From: JBASNZ01 sp049657775
Lineage (GTDB): Bacteria > Actinomycetota > Coriobacteriia > Anaerosomatales > Anaerosomataceae
Direction of reading: 5' to 3'
NCBI GenBank assembly: GCA_049657775.1
Contig: JBASNZ010000001.1
Span: forward strand, 1 to 8,421
Length of the DNA: 8,421 nucleotides
A model generated the notes under the pieces. It was not told where the DNA came from and searched no databases. It saw only the letters and a list, made by a program, of their open reading frames with translations. Below, piece after piece: positions 1 to 7,224 of the stretch (position 1 is the first letter of the stretch; every line of letters starts with the position of its first letter). A program made the position numbers and the translations under genes.

Positions 1-4
1 GGGC

Positions 5-895
5 CTACCCTCCGTACCTCGCGATCGCCGCTGAGATGTCCCGCGGGGTCTGTGCATGCTTCCACATCGGGCGGTCCAGTTGCGGCAGACCGTCCTGGTA
101 CGTGAACGACTCGGGCTCCTCAAAGAACACGCCGATAGGGATCTTGCACTCATCGGGCGCGCACGTGAGCTCGTGGAACGTCGACATCGACAGGTCGAAC
201 GCCTTGGTGCGGTCGGTCGGGTCGTAGTCGGAAAGCTCCTCGATCTTGTACACGCGGTCACGGAACCACGAGAACGTGTTGATCTTGTTCCAGGTCACGC
301 ACGGCTGGTAGACATCGACCACCGAGAACCCCTCGTGCTGGATCGCCCGCTTGTAGATCTCTTTCAGGTGCGGGATGTCGCCCGCGAACGCTCGGGCCAC
401 GAACGTCGCGCCCTGCGCCACGGCAACGCCCACCGGGTTCACCGGTTCCTCGACCACGCCGCCAGGCGTGCTCGGCGTCTTCATGAACTGGTCGGACGTG
501 GGGGAGGCCTGACCCGTGGTGAGGCCGTAGATCTGGTTGTTGTGGAAGATCGCCGTCATGTCGATGTTGCGACGCACCGAGTGGATGAAGTGGTTGCCGC
601 CGATTCCGTAGCCGTCGCCGTCACCCATCTCCACGATCACCTTCAGGTCGGGGCGCGTAAGCGCGAGCCCCGTCGCCACCGGCAGCGCGCGCCCGTGCAG
701 TCCGTGAAACCCCTGCACGTTGTAGAAGTCGGCGCCATTGCCGTGACAGCCGATGCCCCACACCAGCATCAGCTCTTCCGAGGAGATACCGAGCTCCTCG
801 ATGGCCTCCTTGAGCGCGCGGAACATCCCGAAGTTCCCGCATCCGGGACACCACGTCGGCTTCATGGCATGCTCGAGCTCAGCGACTGTTGGCAT
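5..895 (-). CDS. korB: 2-oxoacid:ferredoxin oxidoreductase, beta subunit (TPP and [4Fe-4S] binding)
   Basis: This is the catalytic beta subunit of a 2-oxoacid:ferredoxin oxidoreductase, which decarboxylates a 2-oxoacid (probably 2-oxoglutarate), forms the acyl-CoA and passes electrons to ferredoxin in the cytoplasm. The 296-residue length is normal for the two-subunit KorAB type. Cys16 and Cys19 (CPGCG), Cys50 (GIGC) and Cys199 (QPC) match the four cluster ligands of the family. The TPP/Mg site is the GDGD motif at 91-94 with the NNQIYGLTTGQ stretch at 119-129. The FHGLHGRALP segment at 63-72 is also typical. The ATG directly abuts the korA stop (TAGATG), and an AAGGAGGTGC ribosome site lies in the last korA codons, so translation is probably coupled. 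From memory, many homologues read LTKGQ where this one has LTTGQ. The exact 2-oxoacid cannot be fixed from sequence. Confidence 0.93.
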   Translation of the reverse strand: MPTVAELEHAMKPTWCPGCGNFGMFRALKEAIEELGISSEELMLVWGIGCHGNGADFYNVQGFHGLHGRALPVATGLALTRPDLKVIVEMGDGDGYGIGGNHFIHSVRRNIDMTAIFHNNQIYGLTTGQASPTSDQFMKTPSTPGGVVEEPVNPVGVAVAQGATFVARAFAGDIPHLKEIYKRAIQHEGFSVVDVYQPCVTWNKINTFSWFRDRVYKIEELSDYDPTDRTKAFDLSMSTFHELTCAPDECKIPIGVFFEEPESFTYQDGLPQLDRPMWKHAQTPRDISAAIARYGG

Positions 896-2656
896 CTAGA
901 GCACCTCCTTCGCGGCAGCGACGATCTGTTCGGGCGTGAACGGCCGTCCGTCATAGCGGTGGAGCCGGTGCTCGATCGCGAGCAGGCACTCCTGCCGCAC
1001 GAGACCCTCCAGTTGGCCCGTGTAGTTGCCTTCGATCAGCAGGACCTTGGGAGCTTTGCCGAGGAACACCGCCACGTCCGCGGCCGGGAACGGCCACACG
1101 GTCACGACCTGCATCAGCGCGGCCTTGATGCCGTCGCGCTCGAGCATGCGGGCCGCCTCGCGCGCCGGGCCTTTGGTGGTGCCGAAGAAGAGCAGCCCGA
1201 TGTCCGCCTCTTCCGGCGGCGGTCCGAAGTAGGCGGGAGGGGGAGCGAGCGTGGCGGCGAGCTCCATCTTGCGCATCCGCTTCTCGTTCTGCGCGATGCG
1301 GGCTTCGGCAGTCTCGCCCGCGGAGCCCCAGCCGTACTCGTCATGCTCGTAGGAGTTGGCCAGCTGGTTTGCGCCCTTGACGCCGGGAAGCGCGCGGACC
1401 GACACGCCGTCCTCGGTCACCTTGTAGCGCAGGTAGCGGCCATCGGCGTCCTTCGCGTCGGGCGGAACCTCGCCCTCGGCGACTAGCTTACCGCGGTCGA
1501 TGGTCACCTTCGAGAGGTCGTACAGCGGGATCGACTGGCGGTTGTCCGAGAGGTAACTGTCGCCCAGGATGACCACGGGCGTCTGCAGCTGGTCGGCCAG
1601 GTTGAACGCCTTCCAGGTGAGCGTGAACGCGTCCTCGCGGTCGCCGGGCGCCAGCACCACGCGCGGGAACTCGCCCTGCGCCGCGTGTATCACGTATCGC
1701 AGGTCGCTTTGCTCGGTCCACGTGGGCAGCCCTGTTGCCGGTCCGGGGCGCGTGAACACGCCCACGACTACGGCACTTTCGCTCACGCCCGCCATGCCGA
1801 ACGCCTCTACCATAAGCGCAAAGCCGCCGCCCGCACTGGCGCACATCGCGCGTGTGCCGCCGAAGGCCGCACCGGCCACCATGTTCATGGCAGCGATCTC
1901 GTCCTCGGTATGCTTAACGACGACGCCGTATTCGCGCTCGTAAGACGCCATGATGTGCAGCAGCGAGGAGGCTGGCGTCATCGGGTATGCGGCGTACATG
2001 CCGATACCCGCCGCCAGCGCTCCCAGGCCGATGGCCTCGTTGCCGTCCACAAGCATGCGCTTAGGCGCGCCTTCGACGGGTGCGAGGTGCACGAAGAAGT
2101 CGGAGCACTCCGCCCGGGCGGCGTCGAAGCCAGCCTGGGCCGCGGCGATGTTGCCCTCGGCCACCTCGGGCGCCTTGCGTGCGAACTGGCGGTGCAGAGA
2201 GTCCGAGAGGTACGTCAGCGGGAAGTCGACGATCCCCAGGAGTGCGCCCAGCGCGACGGTGTTGCGCATGATCTTGCCGCCGGAATCCCGCGCTATGTCG
2301 GTGAGCTGCAGGGGCACGGGACGTAGGCGGTCGGGTATCTCATCGGTCGCAAAGTCCGCCGGGTCGAAGATGACCGCGCCGCCATCCACGAGTTCCTGGT
2401 GGTGCAGGTGAAGCGTCTCCCGGTTGAGGCAGATAAGGGCGTCGACCGGCTCCACATGCGAATACACCGGCTCGGCGCTTACGCGGAGCAGGTAGTTGTT
2501 GTGACCGCCGCGGATCAGCGACGGGTACTCGGTAAGGTCGAACGTCTGCAATCCGGCGTCGGCGAATGAGCGGGCGAGCATCTGACCGGCGGCTTTGATG
2601 CCAAACCCGGCCTCTCCGCCGATGCGGACGCGGAGTTCGATGGGCGCTTGGGGCAT
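896..2656 (-). CDS. korA: 2-oxoacid:ferredoxin oxidoreductase, fused gamma-alpha subunit
   Basis: This is the large subunit that partners KorB, a fusion of the gamma and alpha domains seen in two-subunit 2-oxoacid:acceptor oxidoreductases. With the ATG at 2656-2654 the product is 586 residues. The N-terminal gamma domain (about 1-190) has the GGEAGFGI glycine motif at 13-20 and YPSLIRGGH at 44-52. The alpha domain begins near residue 200 and carries YPMTPAS from Tyr224, the counterpart of the YPITP motif. A C-terminal transketolase-like part (last 110 residues) has GNYTGQLEGL. The start was chosen because GAGGAGG lies 5 nt upstream of this ATG. A longer frame opening at a TTG (2707) would add 17 residues without similarity to the family. 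It is first in the operon and korB follows directly. No separate ferredoxin-like delta subunit lies in the window. Substrate (2-oxoglutarate or pyruvate) is inferred only. Confidence 0.92.
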   Translation of the reverse strand: MPQAPIELRVRIGGEAGFGIKAAGQMLARSFADAGLQTFDLTEYPSLIRGGHNNYLLRVSAEPVYSHVEPVDALICLNRETLHLHHQELVDGGAVIFDPADFATDEIPDRLRPVPLQLTDIARDSGGKIMRNTVALGALLGIVDFPLTYLSDSLHRQFARKAPEVAEGNIAAAQAGFDAARAECSDFFVHLAPVEGAPKRMLVDGNEAIGLGALAAGIGMYAAYPMTPASSLLHIMASYEREYGVVVKHTEDEIAAMNMVAGAAFGGTRAMCASAGGGFALMVEAFGMAGVSESAVVVGVFTRPGPATGLPTWTEQSDLRYVIHAAQGEFPRVVLAPGDREDAFTLTWKAFNLADQLQTPVVILGDSYLSDNRQSIPLYDLSKVTIDRGKLVAEGEVPPDAKDADGRYLRYKVTEDGVSVRALPGVKGANQLANSYEHDEYGWGSAGETAEARIAQNEKRMRKMELAATLAPPPAYFGPPPEEADIGLLFFGTTKGPAREAARMLERDGIKAALMQVVTVWPFPAADVAVFLGKAPKVLLIEGNYTGQLEGLVRQECLLAIEHRLHRYDGRPFTPEQIVAAAKEVL

Positions 2657-2708
2657 ACGTGCCTCCTCGTTAAGGGCGCAAAGGTGTTCGCAGGAGGTTA
2701 TTCCCAAA

Positions 2709-2724
2709 CGCGGACGGTTCCGCG
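2709..2724. repeat. Short perfect inverted repeat in the korA/vapB divergent spacer
   Basis: CGCGGA (2709-2714) and TCCGCG (2719-2724) form a perfect 6-bp inverted repeat around a 4-nt loop. It sits 53 bp upstream of the korA start, so it could be a hairpin in the korA leader RNA or a regulator site. In GC-rich DNA such a short repeat can arise by chance. No T-run follows on either strand, so it is not a terminator. Confidence 0.3.
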
Positions 2725-2795
2725 GCCTCTTGCAGCGCTCCCCTCATCCGTCTACATTGAGGTAGCACATCAAAGTAGTATCTTTGGAGATGGCG

Positions 2796-3113
2796 ATGGC
2801 CAAGGTCAACGTGTACCTTCCGGACGAGTTGCTCGAGCAGGTCGACTCCGACGCTGACGCACGGTGTCGCAGCCGCAGTTCGATCGTGCAGGAGGCGCTC
2901 GTCGATTACGTGACGTCGCGGGCGAAGGAGTCCCGCCACGCGGACGCCGGTCGGGCCGTCGATGTCGCCGAGAACCTTGCCGCAACATGGCGCGAGCACG
3001 ACCGTCATCCGGGGGTCTCGGCGAGTGACTACCTCGTGGGCCTTCGCCAGGCGGACGATGCCGACGATGACGCGGCGGTGATCGCCAGAATCCTGGGGGA
3101 GCCTGGTGAGTAG
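2796..3113 (+). CDS. Ribbon-helix-helix antitoxin, VapB type
   Basis: This is a likely DNA-binding antitoxin that neutralises the PIN toxin encoded next and represses their shared promoter. The 105-residue product begins with a ribbon-helix-helix fold: strand KVNVYLP (3-9), helix about 10-25, then helix with SRSSIVQEALVDYV at about 26-40. The C-terminal half is polar and acidic (several Asp around QADDADDDA), as expected of a toxin-binding tail, though it is long for this class. Three in-frame starts exist: TTG 2784, ATG 2790 and ATG 2796. The last is chosen because GGAG (2786-2789) lies 6 nt before it and the RHH strand follows at once. The toxin start overlaps its 3' end by 8 nt, the usual arrangement for such pairs. 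No specific VapB subfamily is recognised, so no symbol is given. Confidence 0.85.
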   Translation: MAKVNVYLPDELLEQVDSDADARCRSRSSIVQEALVDYVTSRAKESRHADAGRAVDVAENLAATWREHDRHPGVSASDYLVGLRQADDADDDAAVIARILGEPGE

Positions 3114-3507
3114 CGAGCTGGTCGTGCTCGACGCATCGGTGGGCGTCAAGTGGTTCTCTCCCGAGGATGGTCACGAGCAGGCGATCGATATCCTCGCGTC
3201 GGCCGCCGCCGGTGGCGTGCGCATCGTGGTGCCCGACCTGTTCGTCTACGAGGTCGTCCGCACGGTGCGTCGTAAGGCCGGCCCGGCGCACGCGCGCGAG
3301 GTCGTGCGGTTCTTCGCGCTCTCCGGCATCATCAGCGTTCCCCCGGGGGAGCGGGTGCTGGCCGCTGCGCTCGAGCACGCGGACAGCCTCGGCTGCGATG
3401 TCTACGATGCGTGCGCGCCGGCGATCGCCTCGCTGCTGGATGCGACGCTGTACTCGGCCGACCGCAAGGCGCACTCGCAGTACCCCGGGGTCGTGCTCGT
3501 GGGATAG
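3106..3507 (+). CDS. PIN-domain ribonuclease toxin, VapC type
   Basis: This is a probable VapC-like toxin, a Mg-dependent endoribonuclease whose family members cut tRNA or rRNA and arrest growth when free of antitoxin. The 133 residues span one PIN domain. The acidic active-site set is visible: Asp9 (VLDASV), Glu49 (FVYEVV), Asp101 (VYDAC) and Asp119 (SADRK). None is missing, so the toxin looks intact. Translation starts at GTG 3106, inside the end of the antitoxin gene, with a G-rich site (GGGGGAG, 3095-3101) just upstream. The 8-nt overlap suggests coupled translation. Its RNA target cannot be read from sequence. A role as a non-TA PIN protein is unlikely given the antitoxin upstream. Confidence 0.88.
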   Translation: MSSELVVLDASVGVKWFSPEDGHEQAIDILASAAAGGVRIVVPDLFVYEVVRTVRRKAGPAHAREVVRFFALSGIISVPPGERVLAAALEHADSLGCDVYDACAPAIASLLDATLYSADRKAHSQYPGVVLVG

Positions 3508-3562
3508 CCGCGTGCCGCGCTCGCAGCCCTCCTCGGTGTATCCTTAACGCCTGGAGGTGTCC

Positions 3563-4777
3563 ATGACGGCAAAGCCCCAACAGCAGACGATCCTCGTTGG
3601 AGTCACCGGCTGCATCGGTGCATACAAGGCGTGCGAGCTTACCCGCAAGCTGATGCGCCGCGAGTTCCGCGTCAAGGTCGTCATGACCGAGTCGGCCACG
3701 CGCTTTGTCACTCCGCTCACCTTCCGCACGCTCACCGGTGAGCCGGTCGCCGTGTCGCTGTGGGCCGATGAGCCCGAGAGCAAAGTGCACCACATCTCGC
3801 TTGCCGAGGAGGCCGACGTCGTGGTGCTGGCGCCGTGCACCGCCAACGTCATCGCCAAGCTCGCTCACGGACGCGCCGACGACATGCTCACCACCACGGT
3901 GCTCGCCGCCGAGGCACCCGTGATCGTGGCGCCGGCGATGAACACGCACATGTGGCGCAAGGACGTCACGCAGGCAAATGTCTCGGCGCTCCGAGCCCGC
4001 GGGTACGTCTTCGTTGAGCCAGGTCACGGCGCTCTTGCCTGCGGTGATGTGGGCGAGGGGAGACTCGCCGAGGTGTCCGCGATCGCCGACGCTGCCGAGG
4101 CCGAGGCCCACCGTGCTCGCGATCTTGCGGGCGTGCACGTGCTCGTGACCGCGGGTCCCACGCACGAGCCGCTCGATCCGGTGCGCTTCATCGGCAACCG
4201 CTCCTCGGGCAAGACCGGCTTTGCCATCGCCGAGGAAGCCGCGCGCCGAGGCGCCCGCGTCTCGCTCGTGACCGGCCCCGTGTCGCTGGCAGACCCGTTC
4301 GGCGTAGAGGTCGTGCGCGTCACAACCGCGCTGCAGATGCGCGCAGCGGTTCTGGCTCGCTTCGAGTCCTCCGACGTTGTGATCGCCTCGGCCGCGGTCG
4401 CCGATTTCCGGCCCGCCACCTTCGCAAGCGGCAAGATCAAGAAGACCGACGCGCCCGAAGCGCTCGTGCTGGAGCGCAACCCCGACATCCTCGCCGAACT
4501 CGGTGCAGCCAACGACGGTCGCGCGGTCCTGGTCGGCTTCGCCGCCGAGACAAGCGACGTTGTGGCGTATGCGCGCGAGAAGCTTGTCGCCAAGCACCTT
4601 GACCTGGTGGTTGCCAATGACGTCTCGGGTGAGCTCGGTTTCGAGACCGATGAGAACCGTGTGGTATTCGTAAGCGCGGACGCAGCCGAGGACCTGCCGG
4701 TGCTCGACAAGCGCGTGATCGCTCGCGAGCTGCTGGGTCGCGTCGCCGCGCTTGCGAGCACGCGCAGGGCCCGCTAG
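3563..4777 (+). CDS. coaBC: Bifunctional phosphopantothenoylcysteine synthetase/decarboxylase
   Basis: CoaBC (Dfp) carries out two steps of coenzyme A synthesis: CTP-dependent joining of 4'-phosphopantothenate to cysteine (CoaB) and FMN-dependent decarboxylation to 4'-phosphopantetheine (CoaC). The 404-residue product has both halves in normal order. CoaC: flavin-binding GVTGCIGAYK at 13-22, His77 in HHIS (the catalytic His of E. coli Dfp), PAMN at 124-127, and Cys160 in CGDVGEGR. CoaB: TAGPTHEPLDPVR at 196-208, Asn212 in GNRSSGKTG, AAVADF at 277-282 and KIKK at 291-294. The ATG at 3563 is preferred over GTG 3557 because GGAGG (3553-3557) lies 5 nt before it and overlaps the GTG. The spacer after vapC is short (55 nt). 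A -10-like TATCCT at 3539-3544 might give it its own promoter, but no good -35 is seen. Confidence 0.95.
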   Translation: MTAKPQQQTILVGVTGCIGAYKACELTRKLMRREFRVKVVMTESATRFVTPLTFRTLTGEPVAVSLWADEPESKVHHISLAEEADVVVLAPCTANVIAKLAHGRADDMLTTTVLAAEAPVIVAPAMNTHMWRKDVTQANVSALRARGYVFVEPGHGALACGDVGEGRLAEVSAIADAAEAEAHRARDLAGVHVLVTAGPTHEPLDPVRFIGNRSSGKTGFAIAEEAARRGARVSLVTGPVSLADPFGVEVVRVTTALQMRAAVLARFESSDVVIASAAVADFRPATFASGKIKKTDAPEALVLERNPDILAELGAANDGRAVLVGFAAETSDVVAYAREKLVAKHLDLVVANDVSGELGFETDENRVVFVSADAAEDLPVLDKRVIARELLGRVAALASTRRAR

Positions 4778-4937
4778 CAGCGCAAACGCGCCTGGCGCGC
4801 CGGCACGACCACACACCATCCCCACACCGCATTCGCGGGTTAGGCACCGCGCTTGCGTAGTCTCTGCCTCGTGCCCACCTTCCGGCATCGTCGCCGGGAG
4901 TGCCCAGGGCGGACCTGTACCCGGCCCACGGAGGCTT

Positions 4938-5885
4938 ATGAGTTGCATCAAACGGCGCATTGCGCCGACCATCGTCGTGGCGCTCACGCTCGCCGCACTC
5001 GCGTTCGCCGCGAACGCCATGGCTGCCATCGCGCAGCCCACGACCATCCTCAGCGTGTCCGACGCGCAAGCGCGTCTCTCCTCGGCAGAGGCCTCAGCCG
5101 CATCGTCGCGGCAGCGCGTTGCCGACATCCAGGCCCGAATCGCCGACCTCTCGCTTGCGATCGCCAAAGCCGAGTCCTTGCAGCCGCAGGACCTGGGCGA
5201 TGGGATCGAGCAGGTGATCAAGGCGTACGTGGCGCCGTTCTCCGAGACGTACATGCGCCAGACCGAGGCGACCCTTGCCGCCGATGGGCGGCTGGACACT
5301 CTGCGCTCCGAGCACATCGAGGCGTCGGCGAGCCTAGAGACCGCCGCCGACGCGGCATACGACAGCGCCCAGGCGGTAAGCGCCGCGATCACCGCACTTG
5401 AGGTGGCGGAGCGAGTCGAGGCCGAGCGGGTCGCCGCCGAGAAGGCGGCCGCCGAAGCCGCAGCAGCCGTGAAGCGTGCGGCGCAAGCGAAGCAGTACGG
5501 TATCTTCCCGGTCGACGGCGCCAACAGCTACATCGACAGCTGGGGTTTCGCCCGAAGTGGCGGTCGCTCGCACAAGGGCGCCGACATCATGGCCAGGGCG
5601 GGTACCCCAGTCGTCGCGGTCAAGGATGGCACAGTTCGGGTAAAGAGCAGCCGCCTTGGCGGGCTCTGCATCTACCTCACAGCCGATGATGGCACCGAGT
5701 ACTACTACGCACACCTTGCAAGTACCACGCGCACGTCAGGCAGGGTGAAGGCGGGGGAGAAGATCGGCACGGTCGGCAGCTCCGGCAACGCCAGCGCGAG
5801 CGCGCCTCACCTCCACTTTGAGATCCATCCCGGCGGCGGTTCGCCGGTGAACCCATATGCCGCACTCAAGAAGATGATCCTCTAG
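4938..5885 (+). CDS. Exported coiled-coil M23 (LytM-like) metallopeptidase
   Basis: This is a probable secreted or membrane-anchored zinc endopeptidase of family M23 that cuts peptidoglycan cross-bridges or peptides during wall growth. Residues 1-30 form a signal sequence (KRR, then a hydrophobic stretch, likely cleaved near AMA at 27-29). Residues about 40-185 are Ala/Glu/Arg-rich with heptad-like spacing, a probable coiled coil as in EnvC/NlpD-like regulators. The peptidase domain is at about 190-310 with HKGAD (His212, Asp216), YAHL (His259) and HLHFE (His291, His293). These match the metal ligands and catalytic His, so it should be active. The ATG follows GGAGG by only 3 nt, but the reading frame upstream lacks a better start and the signal sequence begins here. 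The 160-bp gap after coaBC shows no clear promoter or terminator. Confidence 0.88.
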   Translation: MSCIKRRIAPTIVVALTLAALAFAANAMAAIAQPTTILSVSDAQARLSSAEASAASSRQRVADIQARIADLSLAIAKAESLQPQDLGDGIEQVIKAYVAPFSETYMRQTEATLAADGRLDTLRSEHIEASASLETAADAAYDSAQAVSAAITALEVAERVEAERVAAEKAAAEAAAAVKRAAQAKQYGIFPVDGANSYIDSWGFARSGGRSHKGADIMARAGTPVVAVKDGTVRVKSSRLGGLCIYLTADDGTEYYYAHLASTTRTSGRVKAGEKIGTVGSSGNASASAPHLHFEIHPGGGSPVNPYAALKKMIL

Positions 5886-5911
5886 CGACGCACTTTTCGG
5901 CCGCTAGTCAC

Positions 5912-5940
5912 TTGAACGCATCGGCAACGAGCCGTAGTAT
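5912..5940 (+). promoter_or_regulatory. Candidate promoter of the tRNA-Pro gene
   Basis: TTGAAC (5912-5917) and TAGTAT (5935-5940) are separated by 17 nt, the ideal sigma-70 spacing, 29 bp before the mature tRNA. An overlapping TATGAT (5938-5943) is an alternative -10. Transcription would begin near 5947. The call rests on sequence match only. Confidence 0.55.
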
Positions 5941-5949
5941 GATGACTCG

Positions 5950-5965
5950 CTGCCCGCGAGGGCAG
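5950..5965 (+). other. GNRA-capped hairpin in the pre-tRNA 5' leader
   Basis: CTGCCC (5950-5955) pairs perfectly with GGGCAG (5960-5965) around a GCGA tetraloop, a stable GNRA cap. It lies between the predicted transcription start and the first tRNA base, 4 nt before the tRNA. It would form at the very 5' end of the precursor, where it could affect stability or RNase P processing. Formation is inferred from complementarity. Confidence 0.5.
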
Positions 5966-5969
5966 TTCT

Positions 5970-6046
<77 letters not shown>

Positions 6047-6054
6047 GCGCATTT

Positions 6055-6083
6055 CGAGGCACCCTTCGGGTGCCTCGTTTCGT
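6055..6083 (+). terminator. Intrinsic terminator of tRNA-Pro
   Basis: CGAGGCACCC (6055-6064) pairs fully with GGGTGCCTCG (6068-6077) around a 3-nt loop, a 10-bp GC-rich stem. It is followed by TTTCGTC, a short T-run. Its position 8 nt after the encoded CCA fits a rho-independent stop for the tRNA transcript. Confidence 0.8.
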
Positions 6084-6121
6084 CTACCTGCGGGAATGTC
6101 TGCGTCTTGCGTCCGAGGGTG

Positions 6122-6136
6122 GTTACAAACGCGTCT
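6122..6136. repeat. Left copy of 15-bp direct repeat flanking abiE
   Basis: GTTACAAACGCGTCT occurs here and again, identically and in the same orientation, at 8072-8086. It lies between the tRNA terminator and the abiE promoter. Similarity stops at the repeat edges apart from a shared AGT at positions +5 to +7. Confidence 0.9.
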
Positions 6137-6300
6137 CGCCAGTTGTCGTAAGGTAGCCTGCTGGTGGCCACGATACGGTGAATTCTGAGATTTTGATTGC
6201 ATCGAAGGATGCGTCATCGCCGCATCCAGATTCGGTCGGCACTCCGAGCTGCACGCCCTCCAATGCGGTGACATGCCATCCACGACACTTGGCGTCGCAG
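6137..6300. other. Non-coding stretch inside the cassette, upstream of the abiE promoter
   Basis: I see no supported gene here. A minus-strand frame (6329 to 6123, TTG start) runs through it, but its start lies in the abiE promoter, it has no ribosome site, and I recognise no family. It could be a remnant of a gene tail. No strong hairpins or repeats were noted. Confidence 0.5.
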
Positions 6301-6330
6301 TAGACGGGTGTTAGGTTGGGTGTATACAAT
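6301..6330 (+). promoter_or_regulatory. Candidate abiE promoter
   Basis: A -35-like TAGACG (6301-6306) is followed after 18 nt by TACAAT (6325-6330), a 5/6 match to the -10 consensus. Start of transcription would be near 6337, giving a very short leader before the GTG at 6351. The -10 lies within the left arm of the inverted repeat described next. Confidence 0.55.
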
Positions 6331-6357
6331 CTATCTCGTCAGGATGGATTGTGTACA
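6321..6357. promoter_or_regulatory. Inverted repeat over the abiE -10 box and start codon, likely AbiEi operator
   Basis: TGTATACAATC (6321-6331) and GATTGTGTACA (6347-6357) are inverted copies matching at 10 of 11 positions, separated by 15 nt. The outer part of each arm is itself near-palindromic (TGTATACA, TGTGTACA). The left arm covers the -10 box and the right arm covers the GTG start of abiEi. AbiEi antitoxins studied elsewhere repress their own operon by binding inverted repeats in the promoter, so this is the obvious operator. Binding is inferred. Confidence 0.6.
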
Positions 6358-7199
6358 GCAAACATGATTGGTGTCCGATGGTAGTCTCAAGAGCGTTGGG
6401 GAAGACGGAGGCCAAGTTCCTTGCGGATCTGGCGTCTGCGGACAAGACGATCTTCACCACCGATGACGCTCGCAGCGTCACCGGAAGTTCTACATCCGCG
6501 GTCGATCTCCTGATTGCGAGGCTCATCAGGAAGAAGTGGCTGATCCGCCTCAATCGCGGCACATATCTCATCGTCCCCTTGTCTGCTGGTGAGCAGGCCG
6601 AGTACTCGGAGAGTTGGTTTGTCGTCGCGAGATCCCTTATCGAACCTGCGGACTACTATCTGTCGCACTTCTCCGCTCTCGAGATTCATGAAATGACGAC
6701 CAATCCGGTCCTCACGGTCTACATCTCGACTCCTGTGCGTAGGATCGAGAAGAGGATCGCAGGTGCAACCTACCGCTTCATTTCCGTGCGGGCCGAGAGT
6801 ATCTGGGGGACTGCCGCAATCTGGGTGACGCCAACCCAGAGGGTCTGCGCCTCTGATGTCGAGCGAACGATAATCGACTGCCTTGATCGCCCCGATCTGT
6901 GCGGTGGCATCTCTGAAGTCGCCAAAGGACTCTGGGCTAAGCGCGATGTGATCGAGTTCGCGAGACTCGCGGCCTACGCGAAGAGGCTTGGCAGGAAGAG
7001 TGTCATCAAAAGGCTCGGTTACCTGCTGGGAGTGTTCGAACTCGGAACTCCAGAGCTCACTGGTGAACTGATGGAGTCGCTATCTTCAAGCTATGCGCTT
7101 CTCGATCCGACGCTTCCTGACGAAGGTCACTATGTCCGGAAGTGGCGCGTGCGGGTCAATCTCGATCCCGACGAACTCCGAGCAGCGGTGACGACGTGA
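6351..7199 (+). CDS. abiEi: AbiEi-family antitoxin / transcriptional autoregulator
   Basis: This is the antitoxin of a type IV (AbiE) toxin-antitoxin system. Family members repress their own operon and counter the AbiEii nucleotidyltransferase without stable complex formation, giving abortive phage defence. The 282-residue product has an N-terminal winged helix-turn-helix (about 18-77; helices over TTDDARSV and SAVDLLIARLIRKKWL, wing at RLNRGTYLIVP). A C-terminal COG5340-like domain follows, with DYYLSHFSALEIHEM near 103-117 and a basic, helical second half. The GTG start at 6351 has AGGATGG 4-10 nt upstream. ATG 6378 would shorten it by nine residues but lacks a ribosome site, so the start is uncertain. 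The frame is open and intact. It is followed 25 nt later by the toxin gene, which is what identifies the pair. Confidence 0.85.
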   Translation: MYSKHDWCPMVVSRALGKTEAKFLADLASADKTIFTTDDARSVTGSSTSAVDLLIARLIRKKWLIRLNRGTYLIVPLSAGEQAEYSESWFVVARSLIEPADYYLSHFSALEIHEMTTNPVLTVYISTPVRRIEKRIAGATYRFISVRAESIWGTAAIWVTPTQRVCASDVERTIIDCLDRPDLCGGISEVAKGLWAKRDVIEFARLAAYAKRLGRKSVIKRLGYLLGVFELGTPELTGELMESLSSSYALLDPTLPDEGHYVRKWRVRVNLDPDELRAAVTT

Positions 7200-7224
7200 C
7201 CGACCCTATAACAATGAGGCGTCG

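Noticed and set aside
56..1486. 476-codon plus-strand open frame opposite korB and korA
   Set aside because: It is antisense to two genes with clear motifs. The product is rich in Arg, His, Val and Leu with no recognisable domain. Such frames are common in GC-rich DNA.
4778..4937. Riboswitch (such as c-di-AMP) or terminator upstream of the M23 gene
   Set aside because: Several short GC inverted repeats exist, but I could not find the conserved riboswitch blocks or a hairpin with a T-run. The region stays unassigned.
3332..5524. 730-codon minus-strand open frame
   Set aside because: It lies antisense to vapC, coaBC and the M23 gene, all supported by catalytic motifs. Its low-complexity Ala/Ser/Arg/Gly composition is a GC-skew shadow.
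6387..6689. 100-codon minus-strand frame inside abiEi
   Set aside because: It is a shadow of a well-supported coding region with no start signal.
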